Shown in pieces: positions 14,107 through 26,624 of a DNA stretch of 64,000 bases. The position numbers and the translations under genes are program-made. Every line of letters begins with the position of its first letter. The first letter of the stretch is position 1. Source of the DNA: Glandiceps talaboti (taxonomy: Eukaryota > Hemichordata > Enteropneusta > Spengelidae); NCBI RefSeq assembly GCF_964340395.1, contig NC_135551.1, positions 21,629,503 through 21,693,502 of the forward strand, in the 5' to 3' direction. The notes below the pieces were generated by a model. The model ran no database searches. It worked only from the letters and a program-made list of their open reading frames with translations, and was not told the origin of the DNA.

Positions 14107-15831
14107 ATGTATGTACAAAATGTATGTATGTATGTATGTATGTAATTACAATATCAAACTGTCACACAGTACACTGTGTTAATTGTTTGACTTGTGGTGT
14201 TCTGTTTCACTTTATATTTCCACGTAGAAAAACATTATAGATTTATTTCATTTTTAATTTAAAATCCAAATTTTCATCCATCTGGTCATTTAAAATGCAC
14301 TAATGATGTTGTGAAATTTAATAATTCAACTTCTTAAATGGTTCCCGTGAACTTAAGGCTAGAGGAATACGTGTCGACAGCTTGCTTGACAGGTCTTTCT
14401 TTTTGATATTTAATAAATAAGCAATCGTCTCTGGTACTAAACATGTTGACTGCAATGTGTCATATATACAACTAGTTATCCGTTGTTTCATTTATCTACT
14501 TATCTTTTAATTCTTTCCAGGTACTATATCCGCTGATAAATTAACTTTAATAACGCCAGATCCAACGTCTGGTGGATTTACCCAAAGTACTAGTGAAATA
14601 TCAATCACATTCAATCTAGCGTACACTGTGACTGGTGCGGTGACGCTGTCGCGTGTGCACGCGTACTTCAGTCATGGTGATGGGTCAACACAACCTAATA
14701 CTATAAGTGTCGCAGTTGGTAATAACGCCGCTGATGGCACTGTCGTCACTACCAGTGGAACGTTTACCGCCTTGACAGGTACAATCCGGATGGATAATAA
14801 CTGTGCTATTACAACCAAACTGTGTGCTGCAATCGTATTGAAGACTTCAGATGCTGATACATCAGATGATTTCACATGTATTGACTTTGGAGTAGGACCT
14901 GACAAAGCAGGCACAAAGACATGCAATGGTATGTTTACTTTGACTATGGTTGTCATGGTACTTTGGATGCCATGGTTACATGGTAGTTAGAGTACAATTA
15001 CTTTTCTGTTTATCAGTGATACTGTACATTCGTCATCAAGGAAAAAGATAAAACTGAGCAGGTAAATGGTATCATTAGCTTTAATGACAGTGCAGTGGGA
15101 ATGGACCAAGTCGAAGCAAATGAACCAGTAATAATTATATTTACACTATTTTATTTCAATTACATAGGTATTGCTGCAACCACGCTGACTTTGAGTACAC
15201 CAGCAACAGGTGGTTTTATCCAAGGCATTGCAACAGCTATTACGTTTAACCTAGCGTACACTGTCAATGGGGATGGTGCAGCGCCATCTGCCGTCAAGTT
15301 ATACTTCAGTGACGCTATTGGATCCATCAAATCTACGCAAGTTACTGCAGGTGGTGATGGTGTTCCGAGTCGCAGTAACCTTGTTGCTAAAACTAGTAGT
15401 GGTACTTATTCTGCTTTGACGGCTAAAGTCACACTGGATGCTAACTGTGTCTCTTACAATAAATTGTGTGCTGCTATCGAATTTACAACTGCAGATGCTA
15501 TTCCGGTGAGTGACGAGGCTTGTATTGACCTGGGAATAGGAGCTGACAAAGCAGGCACAAAGACATGTAACGGTACGTTTACTTTGATTTCAGCTTCCAT
15601 GCAAAACGAGGAAAAAAGAGAGGAGCAAAAAGTGCTTAACGCTTGTAGTATTATATATATAGTTCAAAACCACCATAGAAAATATGAATTTTGGAATAAC
15701 AACGTCATCTATTACAACATATATTGACATGAATTGTCAATTTTATTTCAGCTGGTAGTTCAGCCACTACATCCAGTACTCTAATGGCTCTAACAATGGT
15801 CATTGCTGCTACTATGTCTTGGAGGACGTAG
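12635..15831 (+). CDS. Gene B: secreted, probably GPI-anchored protein with two four-cysteine domains
   Basis: Exons: 12635-12639 (ATGAA, donor GTAAGT), 13835-13905 (signal), 14521-14928 and 15168-15572 (domains), 15752-15831 (tail, stop TAG). The total of 969 nt gives 322 residues. The start is the only ATG of the 5'UTR exon and is conserved in C and D; splicing completes Lys, giving MKNLCILLPVLVAVVAFF as a clear signal sequence. The domain introns are phase 1. The tail [10 protein letters not shown] plus a hydrophobic segment and SWRT fits a GPI signal. The second domain carries an unusual PSRSNLVAKTSSG segment where the others have PxGxTAVT. A donor-like GTATGT follows the stop at 15837, but I could not find its 3'UTR exon. 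Function unknown. Confidence 0.88.
12640..13834 (+). other. Gene B intron 1 with degenerate dispersed repeat
   Basis: From about 12790 to 13560 the intron carries repeated phrases such as TTTCAACCAAACTTGACACA and AAGGTCAAATTCAAA together with TTGAACTTCATCTTCAAGG. These are typical of an old repeat seen widely in marine invertebrate DNA. No coding signal. Confidence 0.45.
14019..14142. repeat. (TATG)n microsatellite in gene B intron 2
   Basis: TATG units interrupted by a short GT run and a CAAAA break. The overlapping ORFs (Met-Tyr-Val-Cys repeats) are spurious. Confidence 0.95.
14521..14928 (+). CDS. Gene B domain exon 1
   Basis: 408 nt, phase 1-1, acceptor TTCCAG, donor G|GTATGT. It is a divergent copy: VHAYFSHGDG replaces VKVYFSDD, and the central part lacks one residue before the first Cys (DNNCAITTKLCA). 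The DKAGTKTCNG end is intact. Read-through past the donor is open for about 60 nt (TLTMVVMVLWMPWLHGS). Confidence 0.85.
15168..15572 (+). CDS. Gene B domain exon 2
   Basis: 405 nt, phase 1-1, acceptor CATAG, donor G|GTACGT. Keeps VKLYFSDA, YNKLCAAI (Asn for Thr), EACIDLG and DKAGTKTCNG. The upstream frame is open back to 15095, but the AG acceptor and the family plan place the true start at 15168. Confidence 0.86.
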
Positions 15832-16269
15832 AAATCGTATGTTAAAAAACATCTGTCACGTGTTTTATAGATTTACGAACTTACGGCTAGTTTTATTTTG
15901 GTCTGACTTGGAAGGAAACTGTTGGACTCAACTCTCTGTGGCAAGAGGCAATCGGGGGCAATTCACATGCAAAAGAGGTCATTGGTATTTTGACTGTAAG
16001 TAACTTGAAGAACTGAATTGAAACTCTCTCATGAACTAGTCTGTGTATATTTACTTCCATCAAACGTAAATCTCAAGTTGTAGTGAGTCTTTATCCAGTA
16101 CCGAGAAGTGTGGAATTTAATGTGATTATTCTTTTCTTTTGTGAATCTTGTCAGAAGATACTGGCATACAAATTAAAGAGCGCCACCAATTGTCAGAGTG
16201 TGATCATTTATCGCTTTACAGCGGGGGGGGGGGGGGTGTATTCACGCTCTCTGGACTCCATGATTTATA

Positions 16270-16635
16270 TATGCATTCAACAGTTTGGTGTAACAATTCA
16301 TGAAATTGTAATGGGCATGTCACGTTAGAGTAACAGCATGGAAGTATACTTCCATGGTAACAGTAAGCAAAAGTGTATCCAGGATGTGAGTGCGCATGCC
16401 CACGGTCGTTTCAAGTTTCAGACTGTGCATGCAACTGGTGTCATTGTAGTACTACTACCGTGTGTCACGCCGACCCTCTTCTAGATGTCTGGTTTGAGGA
16501 TTTTAATTCTAAACTTAGGAATTTAAGGCTGTTATTTAGCCATTGCGACACGATTATGTGACAAGGTGAGTGTATTGTATCGTCTACTTTCTCCATGCAT
16601 CACATGGAAATCGTTGTCTTCGATGTTAGAAGAAT
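16270..16635 (+). repeat. First-exon-like duplicated segment, copy 1
   Basis: Shares ordered blocks with 18965-19335: TGCGCATGC, then GTGT(C)GCATTGC/GTCACGCC-GACCCTCT, then CTGGT, AAATTTAAGG(C)TGTTATTTA, GACA/GACGAAATT and an ACAAGGTGAGTG end, which looks like a splice donor. The copies diverge. No long ORF is shared, so this could be a promoter plus non-coding first exon, or a repeat. Confidence 0.4.
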
Positions 16636-16639
16636 GTTT

Positions 16640-18960
16640 TATTTGTTAAATGGACAAATTGTCTACGTCATCAGTGAAATTCCGTACATAGCACATTGTA
16701 AATAAAATCCGATAATATCAATATGCAAAATAAGTAATTACCAGTCAGAATATGTCGTCATATTGTATTTAAAAAGACGTTTTCTTATACTAGCTGTGTT
16801 TAGGACTAAATTCATATTATAAACTGTCTCATAAATTGTAGAAGTAGTTTAGATTTAGTCCTACATATATAAGACTACAGGATATTTCATATGAATATCC
16901 CTTTACAAGTCAGTGATATTAGAAGTGTGGTTTTCGGCTAACGTTATTTCAATAAGTTTCAGTCTCCTATGGACAGGTATACTATATGTATAGGTGTGTC
17001 AGACGTGATGGCCAAACTACGTACTGTTTCATCCATGTTACCCTAGTTTTGTGTTGAGAATAAACCCTGGAGGTACGTGTTCACTGTTTTATAGTCACTG
17101 TACCCAGCTAAATATTTCTGAACGGTAGGCTGACTTTCTACGCATTCTGCAATCCCTCACTTTTTAAATTCTCCAAATCCAATCGTAACGTAAATATGTG
17201 ACACATGACTTGATTCATTCATACTATTTAGCTACTCGAATGCTACTGCAAAAAAAATATTTTTGAAAAGATATATTTTTACAATAAACTACTATTTTTT
17301 AACAAATATTATTATTTCATTATTTATAAAACATTTTTCTTCATCGAGTGAAGACTATGTTTGGAAACAAATTATAACATATTTAAGAAAAATTAATGTT
17401 ATTATTTTATTATTTATAAAATGGTTAATTCATCGATTGTTTCAAAACTTTTAAGTAGGGATCGTGTAATCATCAATCAGTCTACTAAAGTTGAACACAT
17501 TTGATAATAGTGCTAAACCAGAGAAGGCGGTGTATGTCTGGGGTCGTACCGTCACAGGGTCGGGCAAGAAGTTAAATCTCAGTATTGGAATCTGACGCTG
17601 ACTAGATTTTAACATGTTCCGGTCTCAATTCCGGGTACCATTCAAGTTATCAAAACTTGGATTAAACGCTAGCCTCACTTTGCAGTTCAATTTCAATCTG
17701 TTTTATTATACTCGAACATCGACGTGTACATCACTGTCACCATAGAACCTACATCACTCTGTTTTACTAATGAAGACTCTCTCACTTTAGTACAATGAAA
17801 CCTTGTCAATATTTACTAGCATGCGAAATGGAGAGCGCCACCAATGGTTAGAGGGTTATCATTTACTCGCCTAATACAACATGTAGATTTGCAATATGCG
17901 CGTGTCTTTTAGTTTGGGGTGGGGTTTTCAAGCATTTTAGTTCTCATCCGAAAAAAATTATTTTAGTGGAATCAGTTTTGTGCCCATAAATACAAATATT
18001 TCTGCAAAAAAAATACTGAGAAATGGAAGACTTTTCGCTATAGTAAATGCATGACAATAAAATATATTCAAGTGTCAATAAACGAGCAATTTTCTCATTA
18101 CACACAGGCTTTATATTCATTGTAATACATACTACTGCATACTGATTTGAAATTGGTTGTGCTGTCTAAAATAATTAATTTTAACTGTTTAAGTTAGAAA
18201 CGGGGGTGGGGATCTGAGGCCTAACAAAAAGAATTCTTTTATCCTGCACTGAATTATTGATGTCGTCCCTAACAAGTGTCCAAACAGTTTCAAAACATAT
18301 TATTTTCGCAGATTTAAGTACGTCAGACATAGTTCAATAATAATTGGTGATTAACATTTTTTTTAAAAATAAAGCATTTTTTTGATTCCTTTATTTAATT
18401 AATGTACATTGTTAACAAGTCACGTGGAAATGTTAGCGAAGTTTTGAATGTTTCTTGAAATGTACGAAAGACACTTGTTGAAAACCATTCATTCCAAAAT
18501 TCATCAGGAGAATTAATGAGGTCTTTATCACCTACACAAATGAAAACATGTTGAACGGATGAACCATCTATAAGTTTTAAAGTCAAATGAAAGAATGTAT
18601 TTTTCAAGATTAAACAACTAACAAGAGTAATATTGAATGATGATCACCTCCAGGTATGTAAGCTTGGTGCCCTTTCAATTGATTCAATGGTGCGATGCAC
18701 GCATGAACAACTTGAAAAGAAAACCTGAAAAGGACGAGGGTCTATGGCCAGACTTGTGTAAATATTAGCTTCCTTCCTATGTGTATTATTATTACACCAG
18801 ACACGCCTTCCAATATGCAACAAAAACCACTACTACCTATATGTCACACGCCCAACGCAAAAGTTGTTCAGGCCTCGGGATTTCTCTCATCATGATCATA
18901 CTTGACTATAATCAGCTTGCTAATTCTCTTTACATGTAATATAAACACTAGGAACTCAGG
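16640..18960. other. Intergenic stretch without recognised gene
   Basis: AT-rich, with short frames only. AGAGCGCCACCAATGGTTAG near 17831 resembles a phrase near 16177, a small dispersed repeat. Nothing else found. Confidence 0.45.
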
Positions 18961-18964
18961 TTGA

Positions 18965-19335
18965 TGGCGTTGAAGTTGTAAATGTGATCTTAAAAATTCT
19001 GATGTGTTTACTGGTAAACCGATTCATCAAATTGTGATGGGCTGTCATGTCACGATAGTGACTGCGCATGCTCCACTGCAGTTACAATTCTCAAAGTCTG
19101 TGCGAGGTCGAACTTTTGTCATTGGGGAGTACCATGTGTCGCATTGCTGTGACCCTCTCTTGCATTTCTGGTCTGCCAAGTGACAATCGTACGATTGTTA
19201 CTCTAAAATGTGGATTTTAAAGTTGTTATTTAAGTAATATTTCGACGAAATTGTGTCATGGAACAAGGTAAGTGTATTTTAAAGTTTACTTTCTCCCTGC
19301 ATGAAATGAAAATCGTCAACATTGTTTGAAGCATT
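18965..19335 (+). repeat. First-exon-like duplicated segment, copy 2
   Basis: Second copy of the 16.3 kb segment. Here the end reads TGTCATGGAACAAGGTAAGTG: an ATG three codons before a consensus donor, reminiscent of the minute first exons of genes A-D. No matching downstream exon was found, so I do not call a gene. Confidence 0.35.
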
Positions 19336-20109
19336 TCTTCTTTTCATTCATTTGTCATGCGCATAGCTCATGTATCGTCTGCCAGTAAAATTCTACACGT
19401 CGGACAATTTGTATAAATTTGGGAAATGCAGACATACACAAAGGTATTTCAAAGGTATCCTCCCGACTAACATTAAAATGCAGGTGTGAAACCCGGTTGT
19501 TTTGGCAGAAATATAGGAAAAGTTGGGTCAAAATAAAATAAAATACAATATTTATTAAGATAACACTAATGCGATGACCCGAGATTGAAACATAACCTTG
19601 ATCTTAGATAAGTGTACTAGAACGCTGCCTTGTATAGGCCGACTGAAGATATCATTTGGGTCTTACGACGAGCTTTAATCTACACGTAGTACCCTTAGTG
19701 CATACAAACCCGAGACCGACATCGCTAAGATAGACAGCTCAATATATCTGTTGATTTCTAGCTTATTAGATTCAAGCGTTCATCAGATATGAGCAATCAA
19801 AATATACTTGCCGTATGCTGAAATTTCCTGTTTTTTGTCGCTTGATCATAAAGCAATTATTGTCTCATTTGATAGTACTTTTCTCAACGTATTTTTGTCT
19901 GTATTTTGTGTAAGGTTGCAGAACGAAAAGTACGTTTACCATTGATGTATAGTAAATTAAGATTGGGCAATGGGGAAAATGGGGAATACTTTTTAATATC
20001 ATCATGTGTATATAGTATACGGACGACCGCGCACCAAACTTGGACGGTTTGATACCTGGCATTTTTCATTCACTTTTATTCAAACATAATTATGATTGCC
20101 GTTTCAGCG

Positions 20110-20215
20110 TCAACCAGATTAAAGTAAATGCCTTCCGTAATAAGGGTAGTCTTGTAATTTCGTGATTTATGCAAGAAATTTTAGCTCTATATTTGTGAAT
20201 TTTCAAGTCCCAGCT
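20110..20215. repeat. Fragment related to the left end of the 9.6 kb TIR element
   Basis: ACCAGATTAAAGTAAATGCC followed by TTCCGTAATAAGGG resembles the left end at 9611-9640. The tandem array itself is missing. Confidence 0.4.
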
Positions 20216-20261
20216 AAAGTTGTCAAAAATGTTGTTCAAATGCCCTCTGCCTATTCTCAGC

Positions 20262-20388
20262 ACATGCCGACGATGGTGTTAACGTGACAAAAACTATATG
20301 TGACAAAGTTGATGAAAGTTGGAAGCAGAAACTTATTGGATTTGGAGCAGATGGTGCGTCTGTCAATCTCGGTCGAAACAGGAATGTA
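20262..20388 (+). pseudogene. hAT-type transposase fragment
   Basis: An open frame after an AG acceptor-like site (TTCTCAG) reads DDGVNVTKTICDKVDESWKQ and then KLIGFGADGASVNLGRNRN. The G-F/I-G-x-DGAS-V-x-GR/K-x-N motif is characteristic of hAT-family transposases and their domesticated ZBED/ZMYM-like relatives, where the Asp is catalytic. Only about 42 codons are visible, with no flanking homology, so it is a relic or one stray exon. Confidence 0.55.
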
Positions 20389-20399
20389 TACACTTTACC

Positions 20400-22160
20400 A
20401 CAGACAAGTATAGTCGTAGGGGGACGTCAACGCTTGAGTCTACACTGATTTTCTCACAAAAGATTTGGAACTGAGTTCTAATCAGCTCGCTTCTTTTCAA
20501 CATACAGAGGATAAGTTTCCAAACGTTTTCAATGATTTCTTATTAGTACTACATAACTCTCAAACTCACGAAACACGATAATGAATGATAAGATGTCATG
20601 GTGTCATGGTGTACTACTATATTACATTTGTACGACACTGGCAACGATGACGTTTGTTTTGTTGGCTGTGATTACGAGTCCTAATGTTGAATTGAATTGA
20701 AAGTTATTTCACCTGATAAGAAACATAAATTACACTTTCAAAAGAACATACTAGTATAACGTTAAACGTTACTAGCTGTACATAATGGGAATTTTTACTT
20801 GCGATAGCAACGTCTACATGTATGTACCGGTCCATATCGCGGCGCCGAAAAATAACAAAAACAAAACGCGCATACATGTGAGTACTACGGTACAATAGTA
20901 CAGTGCACTTCCTTTTAGACATATTCATGACCTTATTGTATGACTTTGGTTTCCTTGTCAGTGAATGAAGACCAAGCATTTATAAATGCAAACTTTAATG
21001 CATTGTTCGCAAGGTCGAGAGCAGTTGGGTGTGACTGAGAGTGAGAACAAAGCAAGAGGTTCGTCGGGCTGTATATATACTAGCGTGTTCTCCGGAGCGC
21101 GAGTCACACGTCGTGCGGAACTGTGTGCGGTAGACCTCGCCCAGCTACCCTGGAACGCAGTGTATGCTCAGTGCTCACCGTCAATAAATTATTTGGCCGT
21201 TCCTGATCTGTTGATTTTTTCTGGTAATGATGATTTTACAAAATCCGTTAAAGATTGACAACCGATCAGACCTTAAATTACATAGACGTTCACATGAAGT
21301 ATATGAATGGCGGTTCAAACACAGTTAGCGTACGTACACACCGTGTACTCGGGTATTCAGTAAGTCGATATAACCCCACTAATTAGTACTACTGTTACGG
21401 TGTTATGATCTCACTGGGACGACTACTTTCGACCCATTTTTTTCCTACATCTGCTTATTTATTTAAAACATATACTTTTTATTATCACAACTTACCAGTC
21501 AGTATTATTTTGTCTGTTGACAATGACATCGCCATTGCCGTACAAGTAAACAGTTTGGATAGTCAGCGCTTTGTGATGCTATGATCGTATTAGTACTTTG
21601 TTTCATTTCTTACAGATAGGCGTTGTTTATCAAAGACAACGGATATTTTAGAAGTGGTGTCGACACTTTGTGGCCAATTGATCATGTGAAACATCAATAT
21701 AATGATGAACGCCTTCTATGGCGTTACAATTTGTCTTCTGAAATTATTAGAATTGTTTATTTTATAGTAGTGCGATTTTTTTTATTTGTATAATAAGTTA
21801 TCTGATCCTATTTAATTAAGTTATATCTTATAATTAATACAAGCAGGTTTAAGATCAGTCAGTTGCAAGTGATGGTATACAGCAATATGTACGCCCCAAA
21901 ACGTCCGCCGGGAGATTCCATTTTCACTGTAGATTTCTTAGTATAAGCATAATTAAGAGTTGGGCCAAAGTTAAGAATAGGGCAGGTTGCCAAGGTCAGT
22001 ATTAAGGGACAAGTCATTAAATGAGAACAAATTGTAGATCACTAAATATAGGTTTGCTTTTCAGACATTTTTTATACTGTATCAACCATCGTATGTGCTT
22101 TATCAAACCACAGGGGAATCAAGCTTCAATGGTTACACTAACGACAAAGAAACAAGCAAG
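20400..22160. other. Intergenic stretch without recognised gene
   Basis: Several 60-90-codon frames occur on both strands, but none shows a conserved motif or splice context. A (CAA)n tract is at 22168-22193. Confidence 0.45.
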
Positions 22161-22952
22161 CTAAAAACAACAACAACAACAACAACAACAACAAACACGC
22201 ACACAGAGACAAACAAACGAACTATATCTCTTTTGACAACATGACATTTGACGATAATTAACCTGTCTGTGAAACGAACACTGTCAGAAACCACAGTGTG
22301 TCGTATAACCATTTAATCACAGACAAGTAAGTAAATACTTGTCTGCGGTTTAATACTGGTATTTAAGTGGCCTTGAGGTCATGGGTTACAATTCCTTTGT
22401 GTTCTTCTCTGGACTCCAAGTCACGAAATCTCAACAGTAAACCATTCGATTGAGACATGCTGGCAAGGCTAACATGACCCCATCCCGCCTCGCGGGCAGC
22501 TAGTACCAAGGCAAAAACGAAACACATATCACAAAACAAAAATTAAAAATTATCTTTCTCTATCCTCAACAAAACATAGCCACTCTCTTGGAGTAAGCTT
22601 ATACCCTAGGTATTTTGCTATTGAACGAGTATACAAAAACCTATTTTTAGTTCTGCTCGCAGATTGAGTACGTCGGGACTCCAGTCTGACATTGTCCCTT
22701 TACCCCTCTCATAGAGATGGAAAGAGAATTGTAGAATTTAGTCCAAACAACCCGATGTGAAAGCAAGAGACTCATGATGACTATATACTACTATACCTCC
22801 TAGTAACTTACCAGCCGACGATCTACCTTCATATGTCGCCATATTTTCACAAAGTCATACCACTTATGGTTATAGGCTTCATTTAGGAGAGCTCAACAAA
22901 TGAAATTTGTGTCACCCCACCTGACTTATTATAAGTTTACGATTGATTGGTT

Positions 22953-23025
22953 GCATGTATGTATGTATGTATGTATGTATGTATGTATGTATGTATGTAT
23001 GTATGTATGTATGTATGTATGTATA
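22953..23025. repeat. (GTAT)n microsatellite
   Basis: About 18 uninterrupted tetranucleotide units; an overlapping minus-strand Thr-Tyr-Ile-His ORF is an artefact. Confidence 0.95.
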
Positions 23026-23458
23026 GAATTAAATAAACCAGTCCGATGAAAGGTCAGATAAATATGACATGATAAGCTTTTAGGACATGTAAGTGGTTGA
23101 CCCAAAAACATATGCATTGAATAAATTGAAAAGTCGACATCCACATAAGCTTATAAGAACCACATGTCTTCAAGATCACCTGACACCTGATACATTTAAT
23201 TGTTATAAATGTGAGGCAATATTCACCTGTTGACATCGCTATTTGTGCTAATTTTGTTTTTTCTGTGATTATATTAGTGAAACAAGCATCGCGATGTAAA
23301 CAGGCAAAGACAATAGTAGTAGGCCTAATATACCTATAGTGACTGAACGATCTGTGTGTTTGACCTCATATTACCTTGACGTGACCTTTACCCAACATCA
23401 CAATGAATTGCAATCAAGGGTACTACTAGTACTATACGTGTGTCCATTGACAGTAGGA

Positions 23459-24100
23459 AGGTTTAGATACATTATCGTGCAGGCGTACACATAATGATGC
23501 ATACAAAGTTGTGTTTAGTTACGTGTTCAGAACACAAACGTATGGAAGACCGATGAGGACAACGACCTGCGAGTTGCAAAACTGCCACCTGCGACTTGTC
23601 AGCCTCGATTTCTCATTTTCTCGTAATACTAGAGATTAGGGTATTTATAAATATTGTCGACATGGGTGATTTGGCCAATTGGAATGTACCATACAGTTTC
23701 TTCCGGACATGAAGGAGCCCTAAAACGCTATCTTTATTACAACCCCGTGAGCTTGCTATTTACCGTACTGTTCATACTCTTGAAGTGATCTGTGACCTGT
23801 GAGTGTGACCTAGCGTTGGGTCAACGCACGCTCTGTGGAATAATTAATCTTACCAGTACACATATATGCTTCGCTCTTGCAAGTGTTGTTTTTGAATATA
23901 AATAATAAAATGACTATGTTATGCATAATACACTCAAAGTTACATTTGCAAATGCAATTTGTTGGATGATGCACACCGCCATTTTGACATAGGATCGTCT
24001 GATACAGAACGCCTGGGTTGCTTTGAATCACGTAACTATGATGCTACACCTATAGAACACACTTAAATACGCGCATCTAAACCTCTCTGATAACAATGCT
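23459..24100. mobile_element. TIR element, short copy of the 9.3 kb element
   Basis: The left block (TATCGTGCAGGCGTACACAT...ACAAAGTTG) and right block (CGCCATTTTGACATAGGATC...GCGCATCTAAAC) match 9312-9420 and 11095-11205 in the same order. It carries different internal DNA and no nested array. Non-coding. Confidence 0.55.
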
Positions 24101-24559
24101 ATAGTGACCTGAACTACCCTGACATGACCTGTCCTGTCCGAAGGCCTAATAGCAACTTATATATAAAATATATTCTGTGTAGCATGGCTTTGCCAAAACA
24201 AGGTTACACCGACTGCATCACTAGCATCCCCATTCATACCATCACAACCATTCGTGGCTGACTTGAATTTATTGTCTTTTATCTCAAGACTTTGAATTGC
24301 GGAAGGGCAAAAATGGGGTAAAATGATGGGAATTCTGTAATTTTCTAAAATTAAAACATGAAAATGGGGCACGTTTGTGGGTCTTGTTGAAAACATGACA
24401 ACTTTCATCATTGATAAACACAACCTCAAAAACAGTAATCATATCAATTGACTCACATATTTTTAACTCACTATCAAAGTATTCTTACATGCAGCTAAAC
24501 ATTCACGCAATTTACAAAATCAAACAATAATTACAATGTAATCAATTTTATTATCCTCA

Positions 24560-24819
24560 CACAAGTTGACTTCATTTACAGCAAAACAATTCATTACATT
24601 GGCAATCCTCACTTAGTCGAGTATAAACTATTATTCAACTTTATCTCTTTCGGTGATTTTCTTTTCAAGTCTAGAATATATAATGACAGATTCCAAAGTA
24701 CAGCTATAATAACTGTTTCTTTTCATTCTGTGCAGACTGACATCGTATCGTCAGTTTTAAATGAGTTATTACACTGTAAAGTAGCATATTCTATAACATG
24801 GCTGAGAGAGAGAGAGAGA

Positions 24820-24858
<39 letters not shown>

Positions 24859-25857
24859 AAACAAACAAACAAACAAACAAAACATGACTATGTCTATGGG
24901 AACAAGAGTGATGCGAGGTAGGAAAGATAGGTGAAAGAGAGGGAAAGAAGGTGGACAAGAAAGAACGAGAGAATAAGGAAAAGAGATGGGAAAAGAACAA
25001 AGGAGGGTATAAAGGAGAACACAGAGCAAAAAAGGAGGGATGTTAAGGAAACTGAGGGAGTTAGAAGGGAGAGAGAAGTGACGTGAGGCATGGAAGGAAA
25101 TAAGAATATAAAGGCAGTCAAATAAACAGACAAGACAATAGTTTTTCTAACCTGTGCTGATCTCAGGTGAGATTCAATAGCATTCGTCAAATCCTTTATC
25201 TAAATAAAGGAAATGACGTACGCCAGTCGTCTATGCACCACCGTCTTTGAAACACACAGGTTGCCATGGTAACATTTTATAGATAAGCTAAGGTACACTG
25301 TAATACCTGATTATATAAATATCTGGTGTCAAGGACACTCAGAATCAATCTAGCTAAAATGCCAAAAAATGCTAGTAAGTACCCGGATGATGAAGGCAGA
25401 ATAAGAGTTGGTGGGTTGTTTTGTTTTTGTTTTGCGGGGCTTTTTTGGGGGGGGAGGGGGGTTCTTCATTTAGAGTAGAGTATTACAAAATCAGTATTGT
25501 CAGGGTTCTGAAATCCGAGGGTGATAACTAAAGTTTTATTTCCACAAACAACAAATTGATATCCATACTCTGTAGCGAAAATGTTCAATATTGAAGGGAA
25601 GATATGAAGTGGTAAGTTACTCTACTTACACCAGCAAATGCCTGAATTGTTAGTACTAATTGGGAGTAAGTAAAACCATTGCCGAGTTGTATCTTTTTTG
25701 ACTAATAGAAAAGTATGAGGGATGGGTACCGCTAGCATTTCAACAAAAGGTTAGTGAATTTGACCTAACAACTAAAGTGGAGATTCCAAATCAATGATGA
25801 TGTATTCTATGATGAACCAGAATAGAAAGGCGCTGTCCGGGTATGGCATCTGTATTC
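24560..25857 (-). repeat. Gene C 3'UTR exon and conserved 3' flank (copy 2 of 3)
   Basis: On the minus strand this begins after acceptor CTTTACAG (25858-25865) with GGAATACAGATGCCATACCC and runs parallel to 5509-6900 and 63279-64000. The pyrimidine tract of the gene A copy is replaced here by (GA)n, (CA)n and (CAAA)n at 24803-24881. Confidence 0.7.
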
Positions 25858-26624
25858 CTGTAAAGAAAATAAGAAGCAAGTTGAGTATTCAAACTAAATC
25901 ATAGTCATGTAAGATTATTTAACTTGTAAAAAAGTGACTTATTTAACTTGTAAAAAAAGTAGGACACGGTCTTGAATATGTCACATATCACAGTGCTCAA
26001 TTCTTGCTCTTATTGATGTAGTGTACACAAATATACAGACATCAGCTTTTTAATATCTTGAGAGTATAAGAAACGACAAAGTATGAACTTTCAATTTTAT
26101 AAAAAAAAAAGTAGTCTTTTCATAGTTTTTCTTATTTCTTGTTTTTTCTTTCTTCCTTCAAGTCTGTTTTATGCTTCATAGAGGCTATTAGAATATATGT
26201 TGGCACCAGTGCTGTGATGGCAAAACTATTCTACGAAGTTCATTTAATATTATTACCAACTATCATTTTTGATAGAGAACATTTGCCATTATTTTGAAAT
26301 TCATGTTCTCCATTGCCAAAAAAAAAACAATAAACCTATAACCCTAAATCGACCGTGACTTCAAAGAGTGACGCCTCCATCCTACCTGACCCCGACTCCC
26401 ACCTCGTACACAAATCCCACATTCGACATCACTCCCACACATCCTAGTGGATGAATATCAGTTTGCGTCTATTAGTAAAAAGAACTTAAAGAAGTCCAGT
26501 CGTAGGTAAAAACACACACGATGTGGTCGTATTAACCTCCCGGATTACCCTCATACTGTGTCCTGCCGATGATAATTGTACACATGATAAATATACCATG
26601 ACAAATGTATTTACATACCTGTAT

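Noticed and set aside
20986-21258. 90-codon ORF
   Set aside because: No motif, no splice context and no paralogue; length expected by chance in non-coding DNA.
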